Assembly: GCA_949128115.1 (NCBI GenBank)
Contig: OX421967.1
Location: 4,640,070 to 4,704,069 of the forward strand
From: Anaspis maculata
Lineage: Eukaryota > Arthropoda > Insecta > Coleoptera > Scraptiidae
DNA length: 64,000 nt
Direction: 5' to 3'
Of this stretch, positions 11,480 to 23,334 are shown in pieces. The notes below the pieces were generated by a model, which saw only the letters and a list, made by a program, of their open reading frames with translations, did not search any database and was not told the origin of the DNA. The stretch's first letter is position 1; every line of letters starts with the position of its first letter. The position numbers and the translations under genes were made by a program.

Positions 11480-12951
11480 TCAATTCGCAGCATGTTGCAA
11501 CATGTGCCTCTTCAATGATGACTTTTCTTTAGCTCGGTATGAACAATGATTGCACTGGAACCAGTTGATTTCTTCATTCGCAGTATGTTTCAACATGTGC
11601 CTTTTCAAACTTGACTTCCATTTGGCTCGGTATGAACAATGGCTGCACTGGAACCAGTTGGTTTCTTCATTCGCAGTATGTTTCAACATGTGAGTCTTCA
11701 AATGTGTCTTTTGTATGGTTCGGTATGTACAATGATTGCAACGGAACCAGTTGATTTCTTCATCCGCAGCATGCTTCAACATGTGCCTTTCCAAATTTGA
11801 TTTAATTTTGGCCCGATATGAACAGTGGTTGCACTGGAACCAGTCGATTTCTTCATTCGGGGCATGTTTTAACATGTGCCTTTTCAAGGTTGATTCTCTT
11901 ACAGCACGGTATGAACAATGGTTGCACTGGAACCAGTTGATTTCTTCAACCGCAGCATGCTTCAACATGTGCGTTTTCAAATTTGAATTTATTTTGGCTC
12001 GATATGAACAGTGGTTGCACTGGAACCAGTTGATTTCTTCACTCGCAGCATGCTTCAACTTGTGGTCCTTCAAATTCGACTTCCATTTGGTCCGATATGA
12101 ACAGCAGTTGCACTGGAACCAGTTGATTTTCTCATCAGCAGCATGCGTCAACATGTGCTGTTTCAAATTTGACTTCTCTTTAGCTCGGTATGAACAATGC
12201 TTGCACGGGAACCAGTTGATTTTTTCATTCACAGTATGTTGAATCATGTGTCTATTCAATGTTGACTTTCGTTTGGCTTGGTACGAACAATGGTTGCATT
12301 GGAACCAGTTGATTTCTTCATCCGCGGTATGTATCAACATGTGCATATTCAATTTGGACTTACTTTTAGCTCGGTACGAACACTGGTTGCAAATATGCAG
12401 GTCAATTTTTCCACTTGAGTCGTTTGTCGACATGTACAATTCCATCACTCCAATATTTCTGACGGATCTTCTTGCACCAGCCATATACAAATCTTTGGTT
12501 ACTTCGGTTGATTCTTGTGATCTCCCCGCCGGCTCATTCCCACACAAGACGTGGTGTTTTACTAGAGATAAACTCGAATCCGACTTGTAACTGCAGCGGT
12601 CGCACGGGTAATTTTCAACTTCTTGGCGAAATATTTCATTTTCATGGTTTCTGGTCGTGCCGTGTACTTGTTTGCAATGTTCGTATAATTCCAACTGATA
12701 ATGGCACTTGTATTCGCAGCGGGTGCAAGGAAACTTTTCCGGCTCGATAAAAGCATGGTACAGTTTGGCTGAATAAATATTTCTGTGGTGATTCCTCTGG
12801 ATGTGATGGGCGAGTTGGAAGGCGGATTCAGTCCGATGCGAACACTGCGAACAGTTGTACGTGTCAACCATTTCGGGTAATTCTAACCTAAAATAGCACA
12901 GAAATGGAACAGTGATGTGAACTATTCAAGGCTTCCACTAGCAACTCACAT
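11480..12951 (-). CDS. C2H2 zinc-finger protein, paralogue B (13 fingers)
   Basis: Predicted 469-residue nuclear DNA-binding protein, paralogous to gene A and closer to gene C in its N-terminal half. The CDS joins 12951-12950 (AT) to 12887-11480 across a 62-bp intron (12949-12888). Three diverged N-terminal fingers are followed by a Lys/Gly-poor spacer with the motif GARRSVRNIGVMELY, and then 10 tandem C-x2-C-x12-H-x3-H fingers with the linker consensus AADEEINWF. The finger reading FPCKHCSYRAKEKSNL is identical in gene C. Contact positions differ in most other fingers. No effector domain is visible. The opposite orientation to A and C means the cluster arose by more than simple tandem duplication. 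Confidence 0.9.
12888..12949 (-). other. 62-bp intron splitting the start codon of gene B
   Basis: Minus-strand donor GTGAGTTGC and acceptor CTATTTTAG, identical in length to the introns of A and C. The ATG forms only after splicing; a second Met six codons later is also in frame. Confidence 0.75.
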
Positions 12952-13280
12952 TTTGTTTTGATGAAGAGGTCCAACAAATTGGAAGTTATGTCAGGAAGAC
13001 GAGGAACAATAGTTAAGACAACAGGGGCCACCATAGAACAGGGAACTGTCATCCAACGTGGAGGTCGTCGCGCCCTCTAAGCAGTAAATGACTCCCGTCG
13101 AACTAAAATCATGGCGCTCTGTTTGAACATAATTTTTGTCTGGTTTACTATCGCCTCAAGTAGATAATCCTAGATCCGAATTGTTAATAATCCTTGACAG
13201 TTGTTGCAAAATTAAAAAAAAAACAAAAATTGAAATAAAAATTAAGATAGAATGTTTTTTTTGTATTTAGGGTGGTTACG
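12952..13280 (-). promoter_or_regulatory. 5' flank of gene B, sharing sequence with a foldback arm
   Basis: On the minus strand this matches the 5' flank of gene C (leader with CTTCCTGACATAACTTCC, CTATGGTG, CAGTTCCCTGTTC). Around 13053-13145 it carries a segment (AGAGGGCGCGACGACCT and the ATTTTAGTTCGA neighbourhood) that is also part of the arms of the 2030-3337 foldback element. The promoter itself is not identifiable. Confidence 0.5.
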
Positions 13281-13380
13281 CCATTGGCTTTTATAAGTTC
13301 CCTACATCGTTTCCTCGATTGTTTTGTTGGGAAAGAAAGAATAGCACCTACATTACGTAATAAGAGTATTAAGTAGTATC

Positions 13381-13790
13381 CCTGTTATAAATGGTCCATA
13401 GAGCCTCTTTCAGACCGGTAGATTTCCCTATGAGTATTTATGGGTGTTCTATGCGTTGGATCAGTATCTATGGGCATGAGTGTAACTATGTACCGGCCTC
13501 AGTATGTGAATTTCAACATTGTATTTTCACCCACACGTTCCTATACAATGCGATATTTTTTTACTGGGGGTACTCCTATAGACTTCGACTGTCTTAGGTT
13601 ACCTATGGGATTCTATGGTACTTGGACATTTGCCTCAGCTTTCTTTGTACGGGGCTCTACAGGTAGTTTTAGGTGATATTATTATCCCATACAGCCCTAT
13701 ACAATACGATATTTTGGTGCCAGTATTATACGTATAGACTCCCTATAGATTTCTTCATATAGGGCTCTATGTGGTCATTTCGGGGGGCTT
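13381..13790. repeat. Diverged CTATAGGG/CTATGGG-rich repeats
   Basis: Short motifs such as CCTATGGG, CCTATAGA and GGGCTCTA recur. A segment starting TATACAATGCGATATTTTT (near 13540) is repeated as TATACAATACGATATTTTG (near 13700). The composition resembles the repeats at 27.8-29.1 kb. No coding signal. Confidence 0.5.
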
Positions 13791-13924
13791 GGGTTATAGT
13801 GGCGCTACCACCAGGGACGCTGTGATACTAGTTTTCTTCTGTCATTAATTTGGTTTGGCGTTTGCTTTCGCGTGCTCCAGAGTCCAGAGACCACAGTAGG
13901 TACATGTGATGTGATGTGTCGTGC

Positions 13925-14236
13925 ATGTCCCTGGTCGAAAAGTCCCCAAGAACCCCCATGGTCACCTTGGGTGTACCCCCATTGCTCATGTGCATACCCC
14001 CATAACTATGGGTGTGCACCTATGTGCTCCTTGATGTACCCATGAGTGTACGCACAAACGTGGTTGTACACCCATGTGCACTATTCAAACCCCCATGGGT
14101 GTACGCACAAACGTGGTTGTACACCCATTGGCACTACTCAAGCCCCCATGGGTGTATGCACAAACGTGGTTGTACCCCCATGGCGCTTAATTAGTGCACA
14201 TGGGCATACAACCACGTTTGTGCGTACATACATAAT
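13925..14236. repeat. 53-bp tandem repeat block with CCCATGG palindromes
   Basis: Three copies of a 53-bp unit containing CGCACAAACGTGGTTGTAC start at 14047, 14100 and 14153. A reverse-complement copy (ACAACCACGTTTGTGCG) follows at about 14205-14225. The left edge has GGTCGAAAAGTCCCC, which recurs in inverse orientation at the right end of the 24-kb block. Open frames across this block reflect the repeat and are not genes. Confidence 0.7.
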
Positions 14237-14727
14237 GCACAATAAGAGAGGTACGAGGAGAGGTATAATAACAGCTACAGGTAGATTAATGACGCCCATG
14301 ACGGTCACTGTTATACGCTCACGAGAACTAATTTAAGGGAATGATGGTATGGGTATGATGTTGGTGGAACCAACTTGGTAGGGTTGTCCCATTGTCTGTG
14401 GCCACATGTTTTTGAATTGGTTTTCTATAGGTGGGTAGGTACCTACATACAATAAAATAAAAAAACAAAAAAATCTGACTTACACTTTATTAAAATGAAA
14501 AAATAAATGATAACAAACATAGCAGCAGGTTTAACGGTAACCTTCACAAAATAATACAATAATAAATTTCACTTTGGTACCAAGTGGCCCCTAACATTTT
14601 CATTCATAAATTTGCAAATTGACCAATGACAAACCTCAATCAAAATTTAATTGCGAAGTAAAATTTAATTGAGGCATGGTGCAACCCATGGTGTAAGAGC
14701 CCTACCACACAAACATTTTTGGAAACT
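14237..14727. other. Intergenic, AT-rich
   Basis: No gene recognised. It may contain the 3' end of the transposon that left the minus-strand remnant at 14880-15599. Confidence 0.35.
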
Positions 14728-14840
14728 GGTTGTCATCTCGGGCGGCAATGGAATTTGACGTTTCCTCGTCGAACGTCGTCAAATCGAGCTGCGTTTGAGC
14801 ACAAAAACGTCAAATTCCATTGCCGTCCGAGATGACAACC
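14728..14840. repeat. 36-bp inverted repeat (long hairpin)
   Basis: The arms at 14728-14763 and 14805-14840 match with a single mismatch over 36 bp (GGTTGTCATCTCGGGCGGCA at the outer end) around a 41-bp loop. It lies 39 bp beyond the stop of the transposon-derived minus-strand frame. It may be a separate MITE or the subterminal hairpin of that transposon. Confidence 0.8.
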
Positions 14841-14879
14841 TTTTTGAAACTACCTAAACCTACTTACTCATTAATATAA

Positions 14880-15599
14880 TTAATCCTTTTCATACAAATT
14901 TAGAAAATCAACAACGTAACTGCGTTCTTTACAAGACATTAGCATTGCTTTTCCCAAAATTTTTGAAACAGGTATCAACTTCAGACGACCATAAACAAGT
15001 TCCGCGCAAACATTAACGTGTGAAGGTGCTGCTCCAGATGAATGACATACGAAATGTCCATTTTTCACAATATTTATAAGCCGAATAATGATATTTACCG
15101 TATGCAAAGATTCACTTTGAACCGTTATGATAAATATTTTTTCGATCGCACCGTATGTGCCATCTACTAATTTAACAATGGAATCATCAGATTTAAACCC
15201 TTTACGAGCGTAACATCTTGCATGATGCATAATATGACTTTTGATCATTCGCTCGTAGCTGGACAATTTACCATCTGACTGCTCATATTTCAAGCTGAGC
15301 AACAAATCATGTTCTTCCTCAGTGAGCTTTACCATTTTTGGTGATCCCAACAATGTAACATCATTCACTTTCATAGTTGCACGAACAGTGTGAAAAGACA
15401 TCATATCGTTGCAGAATTCTAAGACGTCGTCACACACATTGTATTTTTTTATGGTGTATGGTATATATTTGAACAACAAGTACTTATTGGCGATTTGCGT
15501 GGTTACTCCTTTTGTCCCTTTCACCAGTTTAACCAAGTAATTGTTACCGGACTCAAATGAGAACGTTGAGTAGCACCATAATGGACCATTGATGATCCA
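14880..15599 (-). pseudogene. CACTA/EnSpm transposon-associated protein remnant (DUF4218-like)
   Basis: The minus-strand open frame runs from just after a stop near 15600 to 14880, about 239 codons. It has no ATG at its 5' end and no visible promoter. It opens with NGPLWCYSTFSFESGNN, the pattern typical of the DUF4218 region beside TNP2-type transposases (GPLW..S.F.FE..NG), followed by the VHGTK-like block VKGTKGV. The C-terminal half has the YARxY...G.I.KI arrangement seen in the C-terminal part of such invertebrate proteins. The catalytic portion is absent, so I read it as a truncated copy rather than an active element. The family call rests on recalled patterns, not on a search. Confidence 0.6.
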
Positions 15600-16183
15600 T
15601 TATATTAGGGATGGTTGTTCCTTCGTATTTCGTATTCAAAATTTGCGCCATCTCTAAGTTGCCACCCTGCTTTCCTCCTGGCAGGGCTCGCTGACGACCT
15701 CATAGTGCAACGTTGCCACAAAATGAAATTTCTTGGACGTCAAGCAACACGATAATTTCACAAATGAAAATGACATCTTGAAATAACAAGTATCTCACAA
15801 AACCGAATGATTTATACAAAATAAGAATTTTTGCACTTGAAAATGTGTGCTATTATATTTAGTTTACTCTGACTTGCAGGCACATTTGAAGCATAAAACG
15901 ATTGACGACTTGATAAGGATACATCCGGCAACGGTGTGTCGCGAATCGCGATTCGTGGTGCATTATTTTTGTGCGCGTACGTTTGTGGCGCATGTTGTGA
16001 TCATTCTTGGAAAAGCTTCGAAATATAATTTCTTGCGGTCGTTCCCTATTATTTTTCGCTTTGTAAGTTTATATTGAAAATAACAAATAAGTAACACCTA
16101 ATGATAAATATCGTCTTTAGTGGAGTTCGTGGTCGTAGCACGCACGTCAAGAAGGTCGCAGCATAGCGTATCGCACAATCTTT
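15600..16183. other. 5' flank of the BEN-domain gene
   Basis: No gene supported. A 76-codon frame (15847-16077) has no recognisable similarity. The BEN-gene promoter and 5' UTR probably lie here; an in-frame TAG at 16136-16138 precedes its first ATG. Confidence 0.4.
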
Positions 16184-19100
16184 ATGCAACAAGCAACAAC
16201 CATGTAAGTACCTAGTTGATAAATTTGTGTTATGAAAGTAATGAAAGAAAGATGAGGACCAGTCGTGATGTTATTGTTTGATTTAATAATTAATATTATT
16301 GAGATATTTGTATTCTTTTTTCTAGGAAGTGGGCGCACGTCCAATATGTTTGCGACAAGGCAACGGCCAATGTGCCCATCTCATTCTTCGAAGCCTATAA
16401 ACCAACCCAGGATTTACATTTGCTATTATTCCAAACATACAACGTGTTCTGGAGCCCCAATGATGAAGACACCCCAGACACAATTATGGAAAAAGAGCAC
16501 AAGGTCTTGAAAATCGAAGAGATAAAAAGGTCTTCGAGGGACGGTACTCCCATTGCGGGCTATTACCAGGCTGTGGTTTTAAAACTAGCTGGTAAGTTTG
16601 AGGCTTTACATATTATTATTAATACCATATTAGGACTGATCTGCATGTTATTTATCACCACCGATGCCCAGTTCCGTAATAGTTATTTATATCATTAGGC
16701 CAGAAACTGCACTTTTGCGAGTGCGAGTGAGAGTTGTAGGCCGAGGCCTATAAATACGAGTACTTGCAAAACTGTTTCTGGACGTGTGATACACAAGATT
16801 TTACTTCATAACTGTTGTATCTTCATTATAAAATTTGATTCCTGAATGAAAGTCATGTGAATTTTGTCATTTAAACTTCAATTTGCATTGTTAAATAGGC
16901 GCGTTGCTATAGAAACCATTTTTCCGGTTCAATTTGCATTGTTGAATAGGCAAGTTGCTATAGAAACCATTTTGCCGGTCTAGTCTTGCAATTTTCGATT
17001 TGCCAGACTAAAAACAGTCCCGAAACTAAGGTAATGCGGTATGGTATGAAGTAAAAGTTTTATGATTGTTTTATGATTTAATTAACTTTATGAAGCTCAT
17101 AGTAACTTAGCAACTGGGTATGCTATTGGCTGTGGCCACGCAACTATGAGCTACATAAAGTTAAATTCGTTCTCAAAACTTTGATGGAACCAAAATTTTT
17201 CACCTTTTTTTATCTTTTAAAATTTATTTTACGAAAAAGTTTGACACTGACAGCAATTTTTTTACTAAATATTGATTAAGGGCACACATGTCTATTTAAG
17301 AAGTGCGGTGCAGTTTCAAAATTCCTGCACCATAAGAAGTTGAGAGTCAACTTTACCTCCTTGTGTCTCCGTTAATTGACAGCCAAGAATTCTTTCAATA
17401 TTTTTCCTGGTCTCCAAATTAACCAATTAACGATAATCTATGATATTAAACTCGATTTGGCTTAATAAACCTAATATTTGTAACTCAAACGTCAACTTCC
17501 ATGGTCAACTCTAATGAAAATAGCCGTGAAACCGATAATAGGTAAAATAAAATGTTGTGTTCCTGTTTCTTCTAGGCTCTGAAGAAGAACTCGAAGAAGT
17601 GTTACAGAAGGGTGGCAGAATCAGAAAACCGAAGCAAGTGGCGGACGTAACTAAACCCCCTGCTCAAAATGCTGTGAGTAATCATAATTATTATAAGTAC
17701 AATACTGAATTGAATTGATTCAATTTCACAATATGTATTTCTTTGTTTTCATGTTCTCACTTCCCTCTGGCGGCTTTTTCTTTATGATATTTAAACACTA
17801 AAAACTTTCCAGTCACGATTTTTTCCTCATGGCTCAAATATATCAAAATTTTCTAAAAGCTACTGTATTTCGTGTTGGTATACCTCATAATACAGGGTGA
17901 TTCTAAATATGTGCGACAAACTTTAGCAGGTCGTTCCTTGTTTAAAAATAAGCCGAAAAGTAAGAGTAACATTGTTTTCATAATCGTTTCATAGATACAT
18001 AACTTGGAATATTTGGTATATAACTAAATATAAATATTCCAGTTTATATTATCTAGTCTGACATCTGTGTCAAAATTTACAAGAAATTCGAGTTTTCTCT
18101 CAGTTTAAGCAACGATTATGAAAAATATCGTTCGACACACGAGCGCTGTGGGCCCTCAGCCTCTTTTGCAGCATTCGGCTACGGCTTATGATGGCAAACA
18201 CGGTTTCGGGCCTGAAATTGCGCTCTTGTAACGAAATCTACTGTTCCACACATAGTCAGAATGCGGGAATTGCACCCAAACTATACGACTTTTGACTGAA
18301 TAAAAAAAAAACACGAAAAAACTTTTTTTCAATGTAGTTTCTGTTTTTATCGAATTGTTTTTTTATAAAGGCCGTCTTACATTATCCATTTTCATCCATT
18401 ATTACACATGTTTAATAAGACGTTTTGTCAAACTCCTTCCTTTAGAGCACTCCCCAAAAACAGTCGTGTGACAAAATTCGTCTTATTAAACTCGTATAAT
18501 AATTATCGGTACTTCGGTTTGACCTGGGAGGTGCTTTTCTTTTACGTATACAATTATTATACATACCAACTTGCTAACTTATGGAACATGTTCCGTCTCA
18601 TGGTATTTGTACCATCTAGATGGAAAGCACCTTGTAACGCAATAATATCTCTCTTATTTACAGTCTCACAAACGAAAATTGGTACAACAACATCAAAAAA
18701 AAGCCAGAGAAAGCCACTTAAAAAATTTGGGTGTCGCTATTGCTGCTGTGAGTATTTTTGTAGTTTTTTGTTGTACGGAACCTCACAGTTGTAAAGTTAC
18801 AGGAAACTGATCCAGTAAAAAGCAAATATAACATTGACTCCTCGGAGTCTGAGGACGAAAATGTTGAGGATGACAGGGATGGAGTGCCATTGGTCCAATA
18901 TGAAGATTTACAGAAGAAGTATGAACATTTGGAAAAAAAGTATAAAGACTTGCAATGTAATCTACAAAAGAAAGATGACGAAGTTCACCAACTTCGGACG
19001 CTGAATTTGTCCTGGCAAATGGAATTGAAGAAGGCGTTTGAAGAGGGTGGAATGAGAAATGAAAATAAAAAAGTAAAAAGACAGGATCTACTGAGAGAGA

Positions 19101-22100
19101 CAAAAGACGACGAAGCAAGTAACATTACTAATATGAAAGGATTGAACAATAAGAAGGAAGAAGGAGAGCAGGAAGCGTCTACAAGTCGTGTGAGTCAAAA
19201 TTGTTATGAATAAATTGTAGTGATGTAAAATAGCCGCTATTTATATTTGAGGATATATATCCGGAGTTTATAGCTGCTATATAGCAGGCTATTTTGGCTA
19301 TTTCTGGAATTTTTCCCTAAAGTGATTTTTTGTATTTGTTGTATTTTTCCAATCATTTTGACACCAAATACAAAGATGTTGAAAACAATTGAAAAAATAT
19401 GTAAAAATTTATTTCATTTATTGTGTCCGATATTGCACAAATGTGGTATCAAATTTTAGCTTGGCACCTATCGAATCAAGACATCAAATAAAGTGATATT
19501 AAAAGAAAAATCCGTTTCCCCAGAGGAAATTGATGTGAAATCAACATAATCAAAATGAAAATGTAGTTTTAGGCTATCATTTTCATATCAAAATAAACGG
19601 GATATAAGACTCACTTGTCACTTTTTTTGAATTAATTATTGCGCGAGAAAAATCGGATTTATAGCCGGCTACAAACGTTTATATCTAGCGGCTATTTATG
19701 CTATTTTGGATATATATCCTGCGGATATAAATCCGACTCACATCACTAATAAATTGATATGATAACGCTGGGTCCATACACTAAAGTAGGGTGTAATCAT
19801 TAACTCTTAAGCGGCTGGGTGGCAACTGATTGTTAGGGAAATAGGGTAGTGACCACCATCCAAAAATATAGAAAAAAATCATACTAATCGAATGTAGAGC
19901 CTTAATAACAAGACTACGTTTCGTGAAAATTCTAAAAAAAAAGTTCCAAGTGTCTCAAAATCTGCCTTGAAAGTGGCTACTTTTGCGAACGATTTCAAAT
20001 CTACCGAGCTGTAAGGCGGGCTGTGACGTTTCAATCTTTTGACAGTAGTGGGGATGACCACACCTCCGTTGCCTGTGTGTCAGTGTTGACGTTGACGTTT
20101 GCCAGCATAACAACCATTGAAGTCTGATGTAGTCTTGAAATATTCATAAATCATGAAAGATTTTACCAACTTTCCATATTTTCAAGCAAAACAACTAAAC
20201 AACACGAATCACCGCACAGATACACAAAGCGTTAACAATATAACAATCAGCTGTTATGAGCGTTGACGGGTTGACGCTAGTGCTTTTTGTAGTAAGTTCT
20301 GTATAATGTTGTCAAGCCTGCTTCTCCGCCTATGAAAGATTGCGACGTCATCGCGCCAAATTTGAAATGATCGAAAACTTTCATGAATTTTTTTTACCAA
20401 GAAAACTCACGAAAAAAAATCTGTTAACTATATAGCGTCACTTATCAAGAAGTGAACTTTAAAAAAAAATAATAAAAAAAAAATCGGTCACTACCCTATT
20501 GGCCAAGTTTTAGGCGTTGCTTCTTAATCCTTGAGCGTTACATTTGGTGTATAAATCCGACATAAAGGTTCAAACGTAATTCCCCCTTTTTTTCTTTTAA
20601 ATCATTTAATTAAAAATTTTATGTGACAGTGTGCAAGGTGTTACTTTCCTAACATAAGTGGTCAAAATTCCGGAGCGCATAAAGCAAGTCTAATGATTAA
20701 GAAAACCTACATATATTTTTTCAAATTATCAAGGGAGAACACCCCCTTTACGATGCTCGTCATAAAATAGTTTTTATTTAAAATATCTTTATCAGCCGTG
20801 CAAATTCATGGTGATCAAGCTTAAACAAAAAAAAATGGAATTCTCTTTGGATATGGGGGCTAATTTGGGGGGCAGGGGGAAATTTTCCCCAAACTTTGTT
20901 ATGGAGTTTTGTGTACCTACCTTCCTTAATCACAAAATTAAAATATTTGAAAGTTTGTAACGACGAAAAGGTCCTCATTTTGAATTTTGTTTCCCAGTAA
21001 AATCGATTTTAACTTTTAACATTTTAATGCATGCTTTAAAATACATCAGGTCTGTTTGGTATCCAAAAGTGTAGTGCAGTGCACTCAGTGTAGAAACGAA
21101 TTCGTCCTATACCAGAACACTGCATGCAGTTCAGTGCAATATCATGTTCAAGGCCTTGTCGAAGATATAAGAGCTCAGTGTACACTTCAATGCTATACCA
21201 AACAGCCTGCACCAGTTACACTATGTGCACTCGATCGATAACAAACACTTCAGTGTAGAAAAGTGTAGTTCGGGGTGCACCAGTGCAGGATACCAAACAG
21301 ACCTAATATAGTGAAGCAAATCTTGCCTTCTAGGTCCTTAAAAAAAGCCTTTTCGATTTAATATAAGTGGTCTGAAACCTTTTTAATAAGAATGTATTGG
21401 TCTCAACAATCGCTTCAGTGCAGAAAATTGTTGTTCAGAGAGTACACTGTGTAGAATACCATAATATGTACTTATAATCTAATAATCCATCAATTTTATG
21501 TATCTTGCACGAAAGAGATATTTCATGAAAGCGATTTTTATAGGGCATCTTAAGGGGGGTGACGTATCTCCACTAGGAAGCCTTTTTGTCAAATTTTAAG
21601 CACTTATTTTGAGAACACTCTTGCATGACACAATTTTTTTTCTCTTTCAAATTCACTTCTTGTAACAGCATACTTTGTAAAACAGCTATGTGCAACTTGA
21701 ATTAAAATACACTTCCTTTTTGTTTTTTTTACAGGCAATTGACGATAACAACGATGGCACTGGTCTTTTTGATACCACCAATGTAAGTTTACAAGGAAGA
21801 TCATTTCTATAGACGTAGTATAATGTATCTTTGATTATATCATAGATCAACTGTGTATCAGAGGAGCAGTTCAAGGCGGCCAATAAAGTCGTTAATGGCG
21901 TTGGAGGTGATTCACGATTTGTGAAGAACATCTGCGACGCCTTATGGACTCGTGAAGAGCTCGCAGCTCGAAGTGCCATGGGCAAAGCATGCCCCAATAA
22001 GCAGGGTTGTGAAGCGCGCCCTGAGTGCACGCCAACAAAAAAGCAGTATATTCAAGGTATGTGAGTTTGCTGATTCTTTACTCTTTTTTCATTTTTACGA

Positions 22101-22253
22101 ATGTTTATAGATCTATTGGAAAGAAGAATGGATTTGGAGATCGTGAAGATGAGTTTTGGGGACAGGGAGAAGAGGACGAGCAAAGTGGCTGAATATATAA
22201 GAGCAAAGATAAAGGCAGTTCGAAGAGCGGAAGGATGTAATCCAAAAAACTAA
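16184..22253 (+). CDS. BEN-domain protein, eight coding exons
   Basis: Exons are 16184-16203, 16326-16591, 17576-17673, 18664-18747, 18803-19189, 21735-21782, 21846-22056 and 22111-22253. All introns are GT..AG, phases agree, and the product is 418 residues. Residues about 8-96 form a globular N-terminal module seen in uncharacterised insect BEN proteins. Next come a Lys/Arg-rich linker, an acidic patch (about 168-181) and a predicted coiled coil (about 187-239; LQKKYEHLEKKYKDL). The C-terminus (about 305-400) fits a BEN domain: KVVNGVGGDSRFVKNICDAL, WTREELAARSAMGK, then a basic helix ending at the stop. BEN domains bind DNA and act in repression or chromatin insulation in insects (Insensitive and Elba proteins); that role here is inferred. 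The first codons MQQATT precede another Met made at the exon 1/2 junction. Confidence 0.82.
16592..17575 (+). other. BEN-gene intron 2, with small repeats
   Basis: The intron contains an inverted pair around 16698-16779 (CCAGAAAC...GTTTCTGG), a 51-bp direct duplication at 16877-16978, and a 20-bp inverted pair with one mismatch at 17084-17103 and 17143-17162 (AACTTTATGAAGCTCATAGT). Nothing in it looks coding. Confidence 0.6.
16877..16978. repeat. 51-bp tandem duplication
   Basis: Two adjacent 51-bp copies begin TTCAATTTGCATTGTT and end CCGG, with about five differences between them. Confidence 0.85.
17674..18663 (+). other. BEN-gene intron 3, with hairpins
   Basis: A CAGGGTG motif lies near 17893. 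Inverted pairs occur at about 18408-18495 (TTTAATAAGACG/CGTCTTATTAAA) and 18535-18632 (AGGTGCTTTT/AAAGCACCT), so a small hairpin element may sit here and slightly across the next splice region. The 128-codon frame at 18408 overlaps exon 4 in the wrong frame and is not a gene. Confidence 0.5.
19840..20500. mobile_element. 661-bp element with 15-bp TIRs
   Basis: The ends AATAGGGTAGTGACC (19840-19854) and GGTCACTACCCTATT (20486-20500) are perfect inverted repeats. The interior is non-coding. The superfamily is not determined and the target duplication is unclear. Confidence 0.6.
21048..21306. mobile_element. ~258-bp MITE, possibly Tourist/Harbinger-like
   Basis: The perfect inverted ends AGGTCTGTTTGGTATCC and GGATACCAAACAGACCT enclose non-coding DNA with many CAGTGCA/GTGTA motifs. 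The GGTCTGTTTGG terminus and flanks TCA/TAA resemble Tourist-type elements with a 3-bp duplication, but the flank match is imperfect. Confidence 0.7.
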
Positions 22254-23330
22254 ATTAATTTCACAATGGACGTAAGATATCCAATACGCACAAAAGATCT
22301 TACAGATCGCAAAAATCACATTTTAAGATATCCAATACATAAGTTTTGACATAGTTAATATTTATACAAGTTGTCCCAGAAATAGTTCACGCAAAAGTAA
22401 CAGTAGACTCCCTACGTCATTTTATGACTTCCTGTTAAGTTTGTTTTTAAAAATTCGAAAAAAAAAATTATTAGTTTTTTTTCTCCAACTTTGGAACCAT
22501 CCGCTAGATTTTGATAAAATTTAACTTACAGGTAGATACTGATTCAAGGCAAATATGTGCCAAATTACAGCGAAAAATCTCGACCAGTTAATGACTAATT
22601 CAAGAATAACAATGAAAAAGTCGCCCCTTTATTGAAGGCCTGTATCTCGGTTAATATTGAGCTTTGGCAAAAAAAATCTAATACGTATTGTGCCATTTGT
22701 TTTGGGGTATCTACCATATAAATTATGCGGACTATTTCTGGGACAATTGTACCTATATAAAAAAAATAGCAGTCTGATTAATCCAAAATTATCTGTCATA
22801 ACTAGGCAGGTGATTTTTGTCCTGTCAGGGATGCTGTGGAGGCTCCTCGAGTGTTTCTGGACTTATGTGTTAGGTGATTTATAAGTCTTACGTCCATTGT
22901 GATTGGAATATAGTACTGGAACCAGGCGAGTTTATTGATTTATTTGAATTTCTATTAGTAATTTATGATTTTTAGTATTATTAACATTATTTTCATTATT
23001 TCATAACTATTATTAACATGATCAATGTTGCAATACCGTGATTAAAAATTCGATCACAAAGTAAACCACTTTTCGTCAGCCCCCAAGCGGCCTGAACTTA
23101 GCGTCGTTAATCCTTTAACTTCACCTTCGAGTATTAGTTTTGGACTTCGTCTTCTAGGTCCAGATCAACTGCCAAAAAAAAATCAGAAAAAAATAAAAGC
23201 TGATGACAAGGTGCCGTTAGGTATTGTACGGAACCAAGAGAAACCGTCATTTCAGAAATCACAATACGAGGAACATCTAAATTTTTCTGTATTTACGGAA
23301 CGTATTAAAAAAATCTTGATTACAAATTCG
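22254..23330. other. 3' flank of the BEN gene and intergenic DNA
   Basis: Shortly after the stop, GATATCCAATACGCACAAAAGATCTTA is followed by a near copy (GATATCCAATACAT). Around 22630 the phrase GGCCTGTATCTCGGTTAAT recurs in variant form near 32010 and 33160, marking a dispersed repeat. The 75-codon frame at 22657 is not recognised. Confidence 0.4.
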
Positions 23331-23334
23331 CTTA

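Larger units (their letters stand above)
19190..21734 (+). other. BEN-gene intron 5 (2.5 kb), carrying two TIR elements
   Basis: The longest intron. It holds a palindrome-rich stretch around 19235-19745, in which GGATATATATCC and GCGGCTATT-like motifs recur in both orientations, plus the TIR elements at 19840-20500 and 21048-21306. No coding signal was seen. Confidence 0.6.

Noticed and set aside
11736..12590. Plus-strand open frames of 168 and 114 codons
   Set aside because: They are antisense shadows of zinc-finger gene B; the repeated pattern follows the 93-bp finger period.
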